Source: Cellulomonas fimi ATCC 484 (lineage in GTDB: Bacteria > Actinomycetota > Actinomycetes > Actinomycetales > Cellulomonadaceae). From it: a DNA stretch of 64,000 bases. Positions 15,809-23,408 of this stretch are shown here, piece by piece. The translations under genes were made by a program, and so were the position numbers. The notes under the pieces were generated by a model. It saw only the letters and a list, made by a program, of their open reading frames with translations. It made no database searches and had not been told where the DNA came from. The stretch's first letter is position 1; every line of letters begins with the position of its first letter. The DNA lies in assembly GCF_000212695.1 (NCBI RefSeq), contig NC_015514.1, forward strand, positions 4,030,001-4,094,000. Reading direction: 5' to 3'.

Positions 15809-17270
15809 AGACGAGTGCCTCCAGGGCGAAGATCGCGACGGCCACCACGTAGGGGATGCCGGCGAGCGGGTTGAGACGGCGACGGCGGCGCGGCGCGGGC
15901 GCCGGGCCGGCCGTGGCGCGACGGACGCGGGCCGGGGCCTGGGTCAGCACGGTGCCGTCGGCGTCCCGCTGGGAGGGGACGACGCCGTCGGGGGCGCGGT
16001 CGACGAGGTCGACGGGGCCCTGCGGGCTCTGCTCGAGCTCCTCCATGAGGTCGCCGCCGGCGTAGGCGCCCGCACGGGTGCCCCAGCCGCTGGCGTGGGC
16101 CATGCGCAGGAAGCCGAGGAGGCGGACCGGCATGAGGAAGAACGTCGACACGATGATGAACAGGGGCAGCCGCAGGAAGTCCGACGGCTTCTCGTGCAGG
16201 TGGCGGATCTGCCGGATCGCCATGGACAGCACGGAGGAGACGATCATCGTGGCGACGACCCAGACCCAGCCCGTGAGGCCCGTGTAGGTCTCGAGGATCG
16301 CCTGGTACAGGTTGATCCCGGTGCCGGACGCGGACCGGTAGATCCAGCCGGCGATCGTCCCGACCAGCAGGAACGGCAGGACGATGTCCATGACGAAGAA
16401 GATCGCCAGCATGGGGGCGTGCCCCAGCATCCACGGGAGCATCCGCAGGGTGTTGTACTGGCTGCCGCGGGCCCAGCGGAGCTGCTGCTTGAAGAGCTTC
16501 TTCACCTGCAGCGGCGCGTCGGTGTAGACGAGGCTCGTGTACTGGTAGACGGACTTGTAGCCGGCCTTCAGCGTGAGGTTCGTCAGGGTCCGGTCGTCGG
16601 AGACCTCGAGGAAGACGCCCATGAACTTCTGGGTCATGAAGTCGTCCATGACGTCGACGAGGATGTGCCGGCGGAACGCGATGGTGCGCCCCGGCAGGCA
16701 GCCGACCTGGCCCAGCGCGGACTGCGCGGGCATCGAGTAGAGCGCGCGGGTGTTCTCGAGCCAGTCGGCCCAGCGGGTGATCCAGGACCGCTCGGGGTCG
16801 AGGATGCGCTGGCGCGTCGTGACGCCGCCGACGTTGTCGTCCGCGAACGGCTTGACCAGCTCGGGCAGCGTGCCGTCGGTCCAGACGGTGTCGGAGTCGA
16901 CGAGGACCGTGATCTCGCCGCGCGACATCTCGGTGCCGATCTTGACGGCGTTGCGCTTGCCCGGGATCGGGGTGTGCACCCAGCGGACGAGCGGGGCGAA
17001 CTCCTCGCTCACGCGCTCCAGGGCGGGGTTGCGCTTGCCGTTGATGACGACGATGACCTCGTCGGGCTGCTGGGCGACGATCCGCTTCAGCACGTCGTGG
17101 AAGAGGTCGAGCGGCTCGTCGACCACGGGGATCACGACGGACGTCGTGCCGTGGAACTCACCGGTGTAGGGCTTGTAGCGGCGCGAGAGAAGCACCTTGA
17201 GCAGCCACAATGCCCAGATCAGGGTCGAGAAGACCGCGAACAAATAGAATTCTGACTGCCCCGCGAACAT
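15801..17270 (-). CDS. Processive family 2 glycosyltransferase (exopolysaccharide synthase type)
   Basis: A membrane synthase of about 489 residues in the hyaluronan/cellulose-synthase-like group. It has one N-terminal helix (about 8-28), a cytosolic GT-A domain and about three to four C-terminal helices. Signature residues are VIPVVDEP, the metal-binding Asp125-Ser-Asp127, the acceptor-side SDDR (224-227) and the processivity motif QQLRW (262-266). Such enzymes polymerise and extrude a glycan. Its operon partners are a GH26-like protein and UDP-glucose dehydrogenase, so a uronate-containing polymer is plausible. The start is uncertain: ATG 17270 is used, but a TTG at 17300 is in frame. No PilZ domain is seen. 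Confidence 0.9.
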   Translation of the reverse strand: MFAGQSEFYLFAVFSTLIWALWLLKVLLSRRYKPYTGEFHGTTSVVIPVVDEPLDLFHDVLKRIVAQQPDEVIVVINGKRNPALERVSEEFAPLVRWVHTPIPGKRNAVKIGTEMSRGEITVLVDSDTVWTDGTLPELVKPFADDNVGGVTTRQRILDPERSWITRWADWLENTRALYSMPAQSALGQVGCLPGRTIAFRRHILVDVMDDFMTQKFMGVFLEVSDDRTLTNLTLKAGYKSVYQYTSLVYTDAPLQVKKLFKQQLRWARGSQYNTLRMLPWMLGHAPMLAIFFVMDIVLPFLLVGTIAGWIYRSASGTGINLYQAILETYTGLTGWVWVVATMIVSSVLSMAIRQIRHLHEKPSDFLRLPLFIIVSTFFLMPVRLLGFLRMAHASGWGTRAGAYAGGDLMEELEQSPQGPVDLVDRAPDGVVPSQRDADGTVLTQAPARVRRATAGPAPAPRRRRRLNPLAGIPYVVAVAIFALEALVYV

Positions 17271-17300
17271 GTGACGGAGCTGCAGCACGAAGACGAACAA

Positions 17301-17691
17301 TGGCCTACCCGCTCATCGTGAGTCGTGTGTGATGACTGCTGAGCGACGACGATGGCGAACAGCGAAGGACGTCCCGGACGCATCCCGGTCTGGGCATACG
17401 TCGGGCGTCGGTGGTCCCTGTGAGGCGTGATGACCGCGAAGAGACGTGCGCAACCGCCCCCTGATCGATGGAGGCGCACGGCCGGTGCGCGGGGGCAGCG
17501 ATGGCCTGTCACAGCCCGCCACGAACTCGGTAAATGGAACCTACCAGGCGGTAAAGGGACATTGAGACGAACAAGCGTCCAAATGTGACGCCGTTCACCG
17601 GAAACGCTTACCGCTTGACCCGATGTGTCCGTATTGCCCTAGGCAAGTTCATCAGAAATTTACTCAAGTTGCTTGTGACAACCGCCGTGTG
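17301..17691 (-). promoter_or_regulatory. AT-rich control region of the exopolysaccharide operon with CGGTAAA repeats
   Basis: A 391-bp gene-free stretch. The part 17521-17700 is only about 51% G+C by count, in a genome estimated above 70%. Direct repeats CGGTAAA occur at 17528-17534 and 17549-17555, spaced 21 bp (two helical turns). An inverted TTACCG lies at 17608-17613. These look like activator or repressor sites. A small reading frame inside (17219-17512) has no protein-like composition. No known riboswitch was recognised. Confidence 0.55.
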
Positions 17692-17985
17692 CTATGCGGA
17701 CCGGTGCACGAGGTCCTGGTAGTCGGGGTGACGGGCGATCCACGCCCGGACGTACGGGCACAGGGCGACGACGTCGCGCCCCTGCGCGCGCACCGAGTCC
17801 AGCGCCCCGCGCACGAGCGTCGACGCCACACCGCGTCCCTCGTGCCGCGGGTCCACCTCCGTGTGGGTGAACACCACCGTCCGGCCGACACCGTCGTACA
17901 CCGCGAAGCCGAGCAGCTCACCCGCCTCGTCGCGCGCCTCGAACCGGTGCGCCTGCGGCGCGTCGCTGACCAGCACGTCTGCCAT
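17692..17985 (-). CDS. Small GNAT-type N-acetyltransferase (COG2388-like)
   Basis: A 97-residue protein with the compact GNAT-like fold of YjdJ-type proteins. The acetyl-CoA loop region reads HTEVDPRHEGRGVASTLVRGAL, and the C-terminus has CPYVRAWIARHPDYQDLV, very typical of this small family. The substrate is unknown. The start ATG at 17985 lies about 75 bp from the divergent MFS gene. It is transcribed toward the exopolysaccharide operon but separated from it by the 391-bp AT-rich region, so it is probably not part of that operon. Confidence 0.88.
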   Translation of the reverse strand: MADVLVSDAPQAHRFEARDEAGELLGFAVYDGVGRTVVFTHTEVDPRHEGRGVASTLVRGALDSVRAQGRDVVALCPYVRAWIARHPDYQDLVHRSA

Positions 17986-18060
17986 GACCCGATCGTGCGC
18001 CACGCCGCGCCCCGCGCCAAGCCCCCGGCCCACGTCGGCGCCCGGTGCGAGACTAGCCGC

Positions 18061-19452
18061 ATGCTCCAGCCGTACCGCGAGATCCTGTCGCGCCCCGGAG
18101 CCCTGGCGTTCTCCGTCGCAGGGATGGTCGCCCGGCTCCAGATGTCGATGATCGGCATCGGCATCGTCCTCATGATCGCCGCGCTCTACGACTCCTACGG
18201 GCTCGCCGGCCGGGTGTCCGCGGTCTACGTCGTCGCGCAGGCGCTGTGCTCGCCGCAGCTCGCGCGACTGGTCGACCGGCACGGGCAGGCGCGCGTCATG
18301 CGCCCCGCCGTGGCGGTCGCCTCCGTCGGCCTCGTCACCCTGGTGGTCGCCGCCCGCGCCGACACCCACCCCGTGCTCCTCTACGCCGCCGCCGCCGTCA
18401 CCGGCGCCGCCGTGGGGTCGTTCGGCTCGCTCGTGCGGGCCCGGTGGGCCGGCGTGCTCGGCGGCGAGCCCCGCGCCATGCACACCGCGTACGCGCTCGA
18501 GTCCACCATCGACGAGCTCGTCTTCATCGTCGGGCCCGTCCTCGCCACGCTCCTCGCGACGAGCGTCGACCCGGCCGCCGGGCTCGTGGTGCCGCTCGTC
18601 GCGCTCGTCCTCGGCGGCTACTGGTTCCTCGCGCTGCGCGCCACCGAGCCCGCACCGAGCGCCGCGACCGGCGAGCGGCACCGCGGGTCGGTGCTCGCGT
18701 CGCCCGGCATGGTCGTGCTCGCGCTCGTGTTCATCGCGATGGGCGCGATCTTCGGCGCCACCGACGTCTCGACCGTCGCCTTCGCGGAGGAGTCCGGGAA
18801 CACGGGCGTCGCGGGCGTGATCCTCGCGGTGTTCGCGCTCGGCTCGCTCATCGCCGGCCTGCTCTACGGCACCCGCCACTGGGTCCGGCCCCTGCACCAG
18901 CGGTTCGCCATCGGCGTGGTCGTGCTCGCCGTCGGGGTCTCGTTCTTCGTCGTCGCGGCCAACCTCGTGGCGCTCGCCGCCGTCATGTTCGTCACGGGGT
19001 TCGCGATCGCGCCGACGCTCATCAACGGCAACGCGCTCGTGCAGCAGCTCGTGCCCGCCGCGCGGCTCACCGAGGGACTCACCTGGGTCGGCACGTCGCT
19101 CGGCGTCGGCGTGTCCGTCGGGTCGTCCGTCGCGGGCTCCCGGATCGACGCCGACGGGTCGCACGGCGGGTTCCTCGTCGTCATCGTGTCCGCCGTCCTC
19201 GCGCTGGTCGCGACCCTCGCCGCCTACCGCACGCTGCGGCCCACCCCGGGCGACGAGAAGGCCCGCGTCGCCCGCGCCGTCGAGGACGAGTCGCCCTCGC
19301 CCACCGCCGGAGCCACCGTCGCGGCCTGCGAGATCGCGGACTGCGTCGACCCGCGCGGCACCGTCCCGCAGCAGCGCACCGGAGCCGGTGACGGCGCGAG
19401 CGCGACCGAGCCGTCGGGACCTCGCACCACGCACGTCGTCGACGAGGGCTGA
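18061..19452 (+). CDS. MFS transporter
   Basis: A 463-residue major facilitator with about 12 predicted helices covering residues 15-400. A hydrophilic tail of about 60 residues ends in a low-complexity stretch with GDGASATEPSG. The loop between helices 2 and 3 reads ARLVDRHGQARVMRP, a form of the MFS motif A. The helices look like proton-driven drug or metabolite exporters of the SET/EmrB-like types, but no substrate can be assigned. GAGACT six bases before the ATG is a weak candidate -10 for a leaderless start. It shares its upstream region with the divergent small acetyltransferase. Confidence 0.88.
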   Translation: MLQPYREILSRPGALAFSVAGMVARLQMSMIGIGIVLMIAALYDSYGLAGRVSAVYVVAQALCSPQLARLVDRHGQARVMRPAVAVASVGLVTLVVAARADTHPVLLYAAAAVTGAAVGSFGSLVRARWAGVLGGEPRAMHTAYALESTIDELVFIVGPVLATLLATSVDPAAGLVVPLVALVLGGYWFLALRATEPAPSAATGERHRGSVLASPGMVVLALVFIAMGAIFGATDVSTVAFAEESGNTGVAGVILAVFALGSLIAGLLYGTRHWVRPLHQRFAIGVVVLAVGVSFFVVAANLVALAAVMFVTGFAIAPTLINGNALVQQLVPAARLTEGLTWVGTSLGVGVSVGSSVAGSRIDADGSHGGFLVVIVSAVLALVATLAAYRTLRPTPGDEKARVARAVEDESPSPTAGATVAACEIADCVDPRGTVPQQRTGAGDGASATEPSGPRTTHVVDEG

Positions 19453-19516
19453 CGGCGCCGGGAGTTTCGACACCCGCAACGGCCCTCGGCCCCTCCCACC
19501 CGGCCACGGCGCGCAG

Positions 19517-19529
19517 TAGCGTGCGCCGG
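19517..19529 (+). promoter_or_regulatory. TAGCGT -10 element with leaderless GTG start
   Basis: TAGCGT at 19517-19522 is seven bases from the GTG at 19530. The alternative GTG at 19521 overlaps the hexamer, so 19530 is favoured. Confidence 0.55.
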
Positions 19530-20591
19530 GTGACCCTCGCCGACGAGACCTCCGTCACCAGCACCGACGCCACCGACGTGCCGCTCGACGCGCTGCGCAC
19601 CGTGCTGGCACCGCTCGGCACCGTGGTGTCCGCCGAGCGGCTCACCGGCGGCATGTTCGCGACCAGCTATCGGGTCGTCCTGGACGACGGGGTGCGTGTC
19701 ATCGTCAAGACCGCGCCGACCGCGACCGAGAAGCTCCTCACCTACGAGCTCGACCTCGTGCGGTCCGAGGCGCACGTCTACCGCCTCGCCGAGCAGCACC
19801 CCCAGCTCCTGATGCCGCGCGTGCTGCTCACCGACGAGACGCGCAGCGTGCTGCCGTCGGACGCGCTCGTCGTCAGCCACCTCGACGGCGTCCCGCTCAC
19901 GGACGCCGGCTTCGGACCCGCCGACACCGACCCGCGTGCCGCACGCGCGGAGCACGAGCTCGGGGCGTACATGGCACGGCTGCACACCGCTCCGGGGCTC
20001 GCGTGGGCGCGTGCCCTCACCCCGACGGACGGCGAGCACGACCGTCCGTTCGGCTACCCCAACGCGGCCAGCGGGCTCGTCGGCCGGACCTGGACCGAGA
20101 CGTTCACGGCCATGGTCGACGCCGTGCTCGACGACGCGCCGCGCTGGGGCGTCGAGCTGCCCGCCGACCTCGTCCGCTCCGCCGTCGCGCGCCACCGGTC
20201 CGCGCTCGCCGACGTCACGCAGCCCGCGCTCGTCCACACCGACCTGTGGGCCGGCAACCTGTTCGTCGACGCCGCGACCGGCGAGATCGTCGGCGTCATC
20301 GACCCCGAGCGCGCGTTCTGGGGCGACCCGCTGCACGAGGTCGTGGGCGCCGACTGCCACAACACCGGGCCGGTCAACCCGCGCGTGCTCGCCGGGTACG
20401 CGTCGGTCGTGCCCGGCGGGCTGGACGTCACGAGCCCGTCCGCCCGCACCCGGCTCGCGCTCTACCGGACGTTCCTCACGCTCATCCTGCTCACCGAGAT
20501 CACACCCCGCGCCTTCGACGGCGACTGGGTGCCCGGCTACCGCGCGGAGCTGTGGCGCGCGCTCGACGTGCACCTGGCCGCGCTGGCCTGA
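19530..20591 (+). CDS. Aminoglycoside/choline phosphotransferase-family kinase
   Basis: A 353-residue protein-kinase-like small-molecule kinase. The N-lobe has GGMFATSYRVVL and the ATP lysine in VRVIVKTAP. The catalytic loop is LVHTDLWAGNLF, with Asp238 and Asn243, and the metal-binding Asp258 sits in GVIDPERAFWGDPL. This is the fructosamine kinase/APH-type pattern, so it may phosphorylate an aminoglycoside, a sugar or a glycated amine. Sequence alone does not decide, and resistance should not be assumed. It lies downstream of an MFS gene with a 77-bp gap and its own leaderless promoter, and converges on another MFS gene. Confidence 0.88.
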   Translation: MTLADETSVTSTDATDVPLDALRTVLAPLGTVVSAERLTGGMFATSYRVVLDDGVRVIVKTAPTATEKLLTYELDLVRSEAHVYRLAEQHPQLLMPRVLLTDETRSVLPSDALVVSHLDGVPLTDAGFGPADTDPRAARAEHELGAYMARLHTAPGLAWARALTPTDGEHDRPFGYPNAASGLVGRTWTETFTAMVDAVLDDAPRWGVELPADLVRSAVARHRSALADVTQPALVHTDLWAGNLFVDAATGEIVGVIDPERAFWGDPLHEVVGADCHNTGPVNPRVLAGYASVVPGGLDVTSPSARTRLALYRTFLTLILLTEITPRAFDGDWVPGYRAELWRALDVHLAALA

Positions 20592-20628
20592 CCGCCGCCG
20601 CCCACGCCCGCCGCAGACGCCGCGGGGG

Positions 20629-21909
20629 TCACGGCGTCGGGTGGTGGGAGTCGTAGTCCCAGAAGGTGCGTTGCGCGCGCACCAGGAGCCAGACGAGGAC
20701 CACGCACGTCAGCCCGCCGATCACCGCGGTCCAGCCCTCGCCGACCCGCGTCGCCAGGCCGCCCAGCAGCAGCTCGCCCACGCGCGGGCCGCCCGCGACG
20801 ACCACGACGAAGACGCCCTGGAGCCGGCCGCGCATGTCGTCCGGCGTCGCGGTCTGCAGGATGCTCTGGCGGAACACCGAGCTGATCGCGTCGCTCGCGC
20901 CCGCGACCGCGAGCAGGAGCACGGCCAGCGCCAGCGCGCCCCACAGGACCTGGTCCGGGCGGTCGCGGTCGACGACGACGAGGACCGCGCCGAAGCCCGC
21001 GATCGCGAGGCCCCACACCGTGATCGCCACCGTGATGATCCGGCCCTGCCAGCGCACGCGCACGAGCGGCCCGGAGAACACCCCCGCGAGCACCGCGCCG
21101 ACCGCGGCCGCCGCGGTCACGACGCCCGTCGTCGTCTCGCCGCCGCCCAGGTAGACCACGCCGACCGCGGGGAACAGCACGCGCGGGGACGCGCAGATCA
21201 TCGCGACGAGGTCCACCGCGAACGTCATGCGCACGTTGCGCTGCGTGCCGAGGTAGCGCAGCCCGTCGACGACCGAGCCGATCCCGACGCGCGCACGCCG
21301 GGTCGACGACGGCTCGGGCGGCACCGGCGGCAGCCGCAGCAGCGCCGTGAGCGCGAACGTGAACAGCACCGCGTCGAGCGTGTACGCCGCCGCGTACCCC
21401 AGCCACGCCACGACCGCCGCGCCGAGCAGCGGGCCGACCGTCAGGGCGACGTTCCATCCCGTGGTCTGGAGCGCGTTCGCGGCGGGCAGGAGCTTCGCGT
21501 CGAGCAGGCGCGGGATGATCGCGGTGCGTGCCGGGCTGTTGACCGCGCCCGCACCCGACTGCACCGCGACCAGCGCGTACAGCAGCCCGACGTGCGCGTT
21601 GCCGAGCCACGCCTGCGCCGCGAGCCCCAGCACCACGACCCAGGACACGACCGACGCGACCAGCGCGACCCGCCGGCGGTCGTAGTGGTCGACGATCGCG
21701 CCGCCGTACAGCCCGAACGCGACGAGCGGCACGAGCGCGCACAGCCCGAGCACGCCCACCGAGAACGTCGACCCCGTGAGCTCGTACACCTGCAGGCCCA
21801 CGGCGACGACCGTGAGCTGCGTGCCGAGGTTGGAGACGGACAGCCCCCACCACAGGCGCCGGAACTCCGGGCTGACGCGCAGGGGGGTCGTGTCGACGAC
21901 GAGAGACAT
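20629..21909 (-). CDS. MFS transporter (EntS/MFS_3-like)
   Basis: A 426-residue, 12-helix major facilitator. The N-terminus is SPEFRRLWWGLSVSNLGTQLTVVAVGLQVYELTGS, split by the first helix, and loop 2-3 has GGAIVDHYDRRRVALVAS, the hallmark of the MFS_3/enterobactin-exporter-like group. Members export siderophores or drugs (family knowledge); the substrate here is unknown. The start ATG at 21909 lies seven bases after TAGGGT on the minus strand (leaderless). It is divergent from gluconokinase across 71-bp repeat copy B. Confidence 0.9.
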   Translation of the reverse strand: MSLVVDTTPLRVSPEFRRLWWGLSVSNLGTQLTVVAVGLQVYELTGSTFSVGVLGLCALVPLVAFGLYGGAIVDHYDRRRVALVASVVSWVVVLGLAAQAWLGNAHVGLLYALVAVQSGAGAVNSPARTAIIPRLLDAKLLPAANALQTTGWNVALTVGPLLGAAVVAWLGYAAAYTLDAVLFTFALTALLRLPPVPPEPSSTRRARVGIGSVVDGLRYLGTQRNVRMTFAVDLVAMICASPRVLFPAVGVVYLGGGETTTGVVTAAAAVGAVLAGVFSGPLVRVRWQGRIITVAITVWGLAIAGFGAVLVVVDRDRPDQVLWGALALAVLLLAVAGASDAISSVFRQSILQTATPDDMRGRLQGVFVVVVAGGPRVGELLLGGLATRVGEGWTAVIGGLTCVVLVWLLVRAQRTFWDYDSHHPTP

Positions 21910-21922
21910 CCGCCGCACCCTA
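21910..21922 (-). promoter_or_regulatory. TAGGGT -10 element with leaderless start
   Basis: On the minus strand TAGGGT (21922-21917) is seven bases before the ATG at 21909 and no Shine-Dalgarno sequence is present. Confidence 0.6.
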
Positions 21923-21969
21923 ACCCGCCCCTCCGCTCCCGCCGGTCCCCACCCCCACGCCGCCGGCGC

Positions 21970-22040
21970 CGAGATCGCGAGCCCCCGTCGAGCTCGCGAG
22001 GCCGGACTCACGAGGTCGGCGAGACGTCGCGATCTCGGCG
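21970..22040. repeat. 71-bp TCGCGA palindromic repeat, copy B
   Basis: Aligns without gaps to copies A and C. Arms: CGAGATCGCGAG at 21970-21981, a second forward arm AGCTCGCGAG, a degraded inverted arm CTCACGAGGTCG, and an intact inverted arm GTCGCGATCTCG ending at 22039. It lies between divergent genes. Flanking DNA is C-rich to the left and G-rich to the right. Confidence 0.8.
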
Positions 22041-22089
22041 CGGACGGCATGGGAAGGTGGGCGCGCGGGACGAGATCCGGAGGTCAGCG

Positions 22090-22593
22090 GTGGGAGTGCA
22101 GCACGTCGTCGTGATGGGCGTGTCCGGGACGGGGAAGACGACCATCGGGCGGCTCGTCGCCGAGCGGCTCGGGGCCGCGTTCGTCGAGGGCGACGACCTG
22201 CACCCGCCCGCGAACGTCGAGAAGATGCGCTCCGGCGTCCCGCTGACGGACGACGACCGCGGGCCGTGGCTCCGCCTGGTCGCCGCGGCCATGACCGAGC
22301 ACGCGCAGGCGGGACGGCCGACCGTCGTCGCGTGCTCGGCGCTGCGGCGCGCCTACCGCGACGTGCTCCGGTCGGCGGAGGGCCGGGTCCGGTTCGTGCA
22401 CCTCGCCGTCCCCCGGCCCGAGCTCGACCGCCGGCTCGCGGGCCGCCGCGGGCACTTCATGCCCGCCACGCTGCTGGAGTCCCAGCTCGCGACCCTCGAA
22501 CCGCTGGGCGACGACGAGGACGGCCTCGACGTGCCGGTCACGTCCGTGCCCGCCGACACAGCGGAGGCCGTGCTGCAGGCTCTCGGCGCCTGA
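22090..22593 (+). CDS. gntK: Gluconokinase
   Basis: Phosphorylates gluconate to 6-phosphogluconate for the pentose phosphate pathway. It is 167 residues, the standard size of GntK/IdnK. The P-loop is GVSGTGKT (10-17), followed by the family signature FVEGDDLHPPANVEKMRSGVP and the lid LAGRRGHFMP. The C-terminal ESQLATLEPL is also typical. The GTG at 22090 is chosen because GGAGG at 22078-22082 is correctly spaced. No gluconate permease is adjacent, so the source of gluconate is unclear. Confidence 0.95.
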   Translation: MGVQHVVVMGVSGTGKTTIGRLVAERLGAAFVEGDDLHPPANVEKMRSGVPLTDDDRGPWLRLVAAAMTEHAQAGRPTVVACSALRRAYRDVLRSAEGRVRFVHLAVPRPELDRRLAGRRGHFMPATLLESQLATLEPLGDDEDGLDVPVTSVPADTAEAVLQALGA

Positions 22594-22712
22594 CCGGCGA
22601 CGACCTGTCGCGCCGCCGCCCACGGGCACGGATCGCGGAGCGTGCGGCCCGGGGACGGCGACGCGCCCCCGCCGAGCACCCGGAGGTGTCTGCGAGGGCG
22701 CGTCGGGTCGGT

Positions 22713-22744
22713 CCTCCGCCGGCTCCCCAGCCCACGGGCGGAGG
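22713..22744. terminator. Hairpin terminator between gntK and the YtxH gene
   Basis: CCTCCGCC (22713-22720) pairs with GGCGGAGG (22737-22744). A longer-loop pair CGACGCGCCC (22659-22668) and GGGCGCGTCG (22696-22705) precedes it. Both lie between convergent genes and probably terminate both. Confidence 0.55.
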
Positions 22745-22750
22745 CCCCCG

Positions 22751-23092
22751 TCAGGGACGCAGGCGCGCGTCCTCCGCGTCGATGATCGGCTCGCCGGCCA
22801 GGACGTCCGGCGCGGGGTCGTCCGCCTCGGGCCGGCTGCCCGACTTCCACGGGGCGCTGCCCGCGACCGCCGACCGGGCCGCCTCGACCGCCTTGTCCTT
22901 GAGCGCGACGCCCTGCTGCTTCGCGAACGCCGTCGCCTGGCTCTCCACGTCCTGGACGTAGCCCTGGACGCGCGGGTCCTGCCACACGTCGTTGGCCCAG
23001 CCCTTGATCTTCTCGAACTGACCGCGGCCGGCGCGGGTGCCCAGCAGGTACCCGACTCCGGCTCCGACGACGAACGCCATCTTGCCCTTCAT
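22751..23092 (-). CDS. YtxH-like small membrane protein
   Basis: A 113-residue protein starting MKGKMAFVVGAGVGYLLGTRAGRG, the single glycine-rich helix typical of YtxH-domain proteins. An amphipathic part follows (QFEKIKGWANDVWQDPRVQGYV), then a Lys/Ala-rich middle and an acidic tail. YtxH proteins are often induced by general stress, but their biochemical role is unknown. GGGAGGA lies ahead of the ATG at 23092. A minus-strand TAGGCT about 68 bp upstream may be its -10. Confidence 0.85.
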   Translation of the reverse strand: MKGKMAFVVGAGVGYLLGTRAGRGQFEKIKGWANDVWQDPRVQGYVQDVESQATAFAKQQGVALKDKAVEAARSAVAGSAPWKSGSRPEADDPAPDVLAGEPIIDAEDARLRP

Positions 23093-23186
23093 GCGCAGTC
23101 CTCCCGAGGTCCGTGCGGCGCGGCGAGGGGGCCGCACCGTCGTTGGGGGTCGAGGTCCGAGCCTAGGCAGGGGCGGGGCGCGGCGC

Positions 23187-23277
23187 GCGTCGAGGCGGGC
23201 GCGAGGACGGGGGCGCGCGGACCGGTGGGCGTCGAGGCGGGCGCGAGGACGGGGCGCGCGGACCGGTGCGCGTCGAG
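23187..23277. repeat. 42-bp tandem repeat, about 2.2 copies, in a 316-bp gene-free spacer
   Basis: A 42-bp unit at 23187-23228 starting GCGTCGAGGCGGGCGCGAGG is repeated at 23229-23269 with one base deleted, then begins again at 23270. It lies between divergent genes (YtxH-like protein and APC permease, gap 23093-23408). Apart from promoters, nothing else is seen in the gap. Confidence 0.8.
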
Positions 23278-23408
23278 CGGTACGTCGGGTGGGCGGCCGG
23301 CGGGGACCACGTGCCGGCGACGTGGGAGGCCGATCCGGGCGGCCGGCGGCGTCCGGCGCGCGGAGCGAGCACCGCCGGACGACACTGGCCGCAGACCAGG
23401 GGGGTGCG

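Noticed and set aside
15801..17270. Naming the synthase as hyaluronan, cellulose or curdlan synthase
   Set aside because: Processive GT2 motifs are clear but product specificity cannot be read from them. UDP-glucose dehydrogenase only suggests a uronate.
17219..17512. Possible 97-residue gene in the leader of the exopolysaccharide operon
   Set aside because: Cys/Arg/Ser-rich, no ribosome binding site, and it overlaps the start of the synthase gene in another frame.
17301..17691. Riboswitch (for example c-di-GMP class) in the AT-rich leader
   Set aside because: No conserved riboswitch core was recognised by eye; an Infernal search against Rfam would be needed to claim one.
19530..20591. Aminoglycoside resistance gene
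   Set aside because: The APH fold also covers many metabolic kinases, and there is no specific similarity to known resistance enzymes that I can see.
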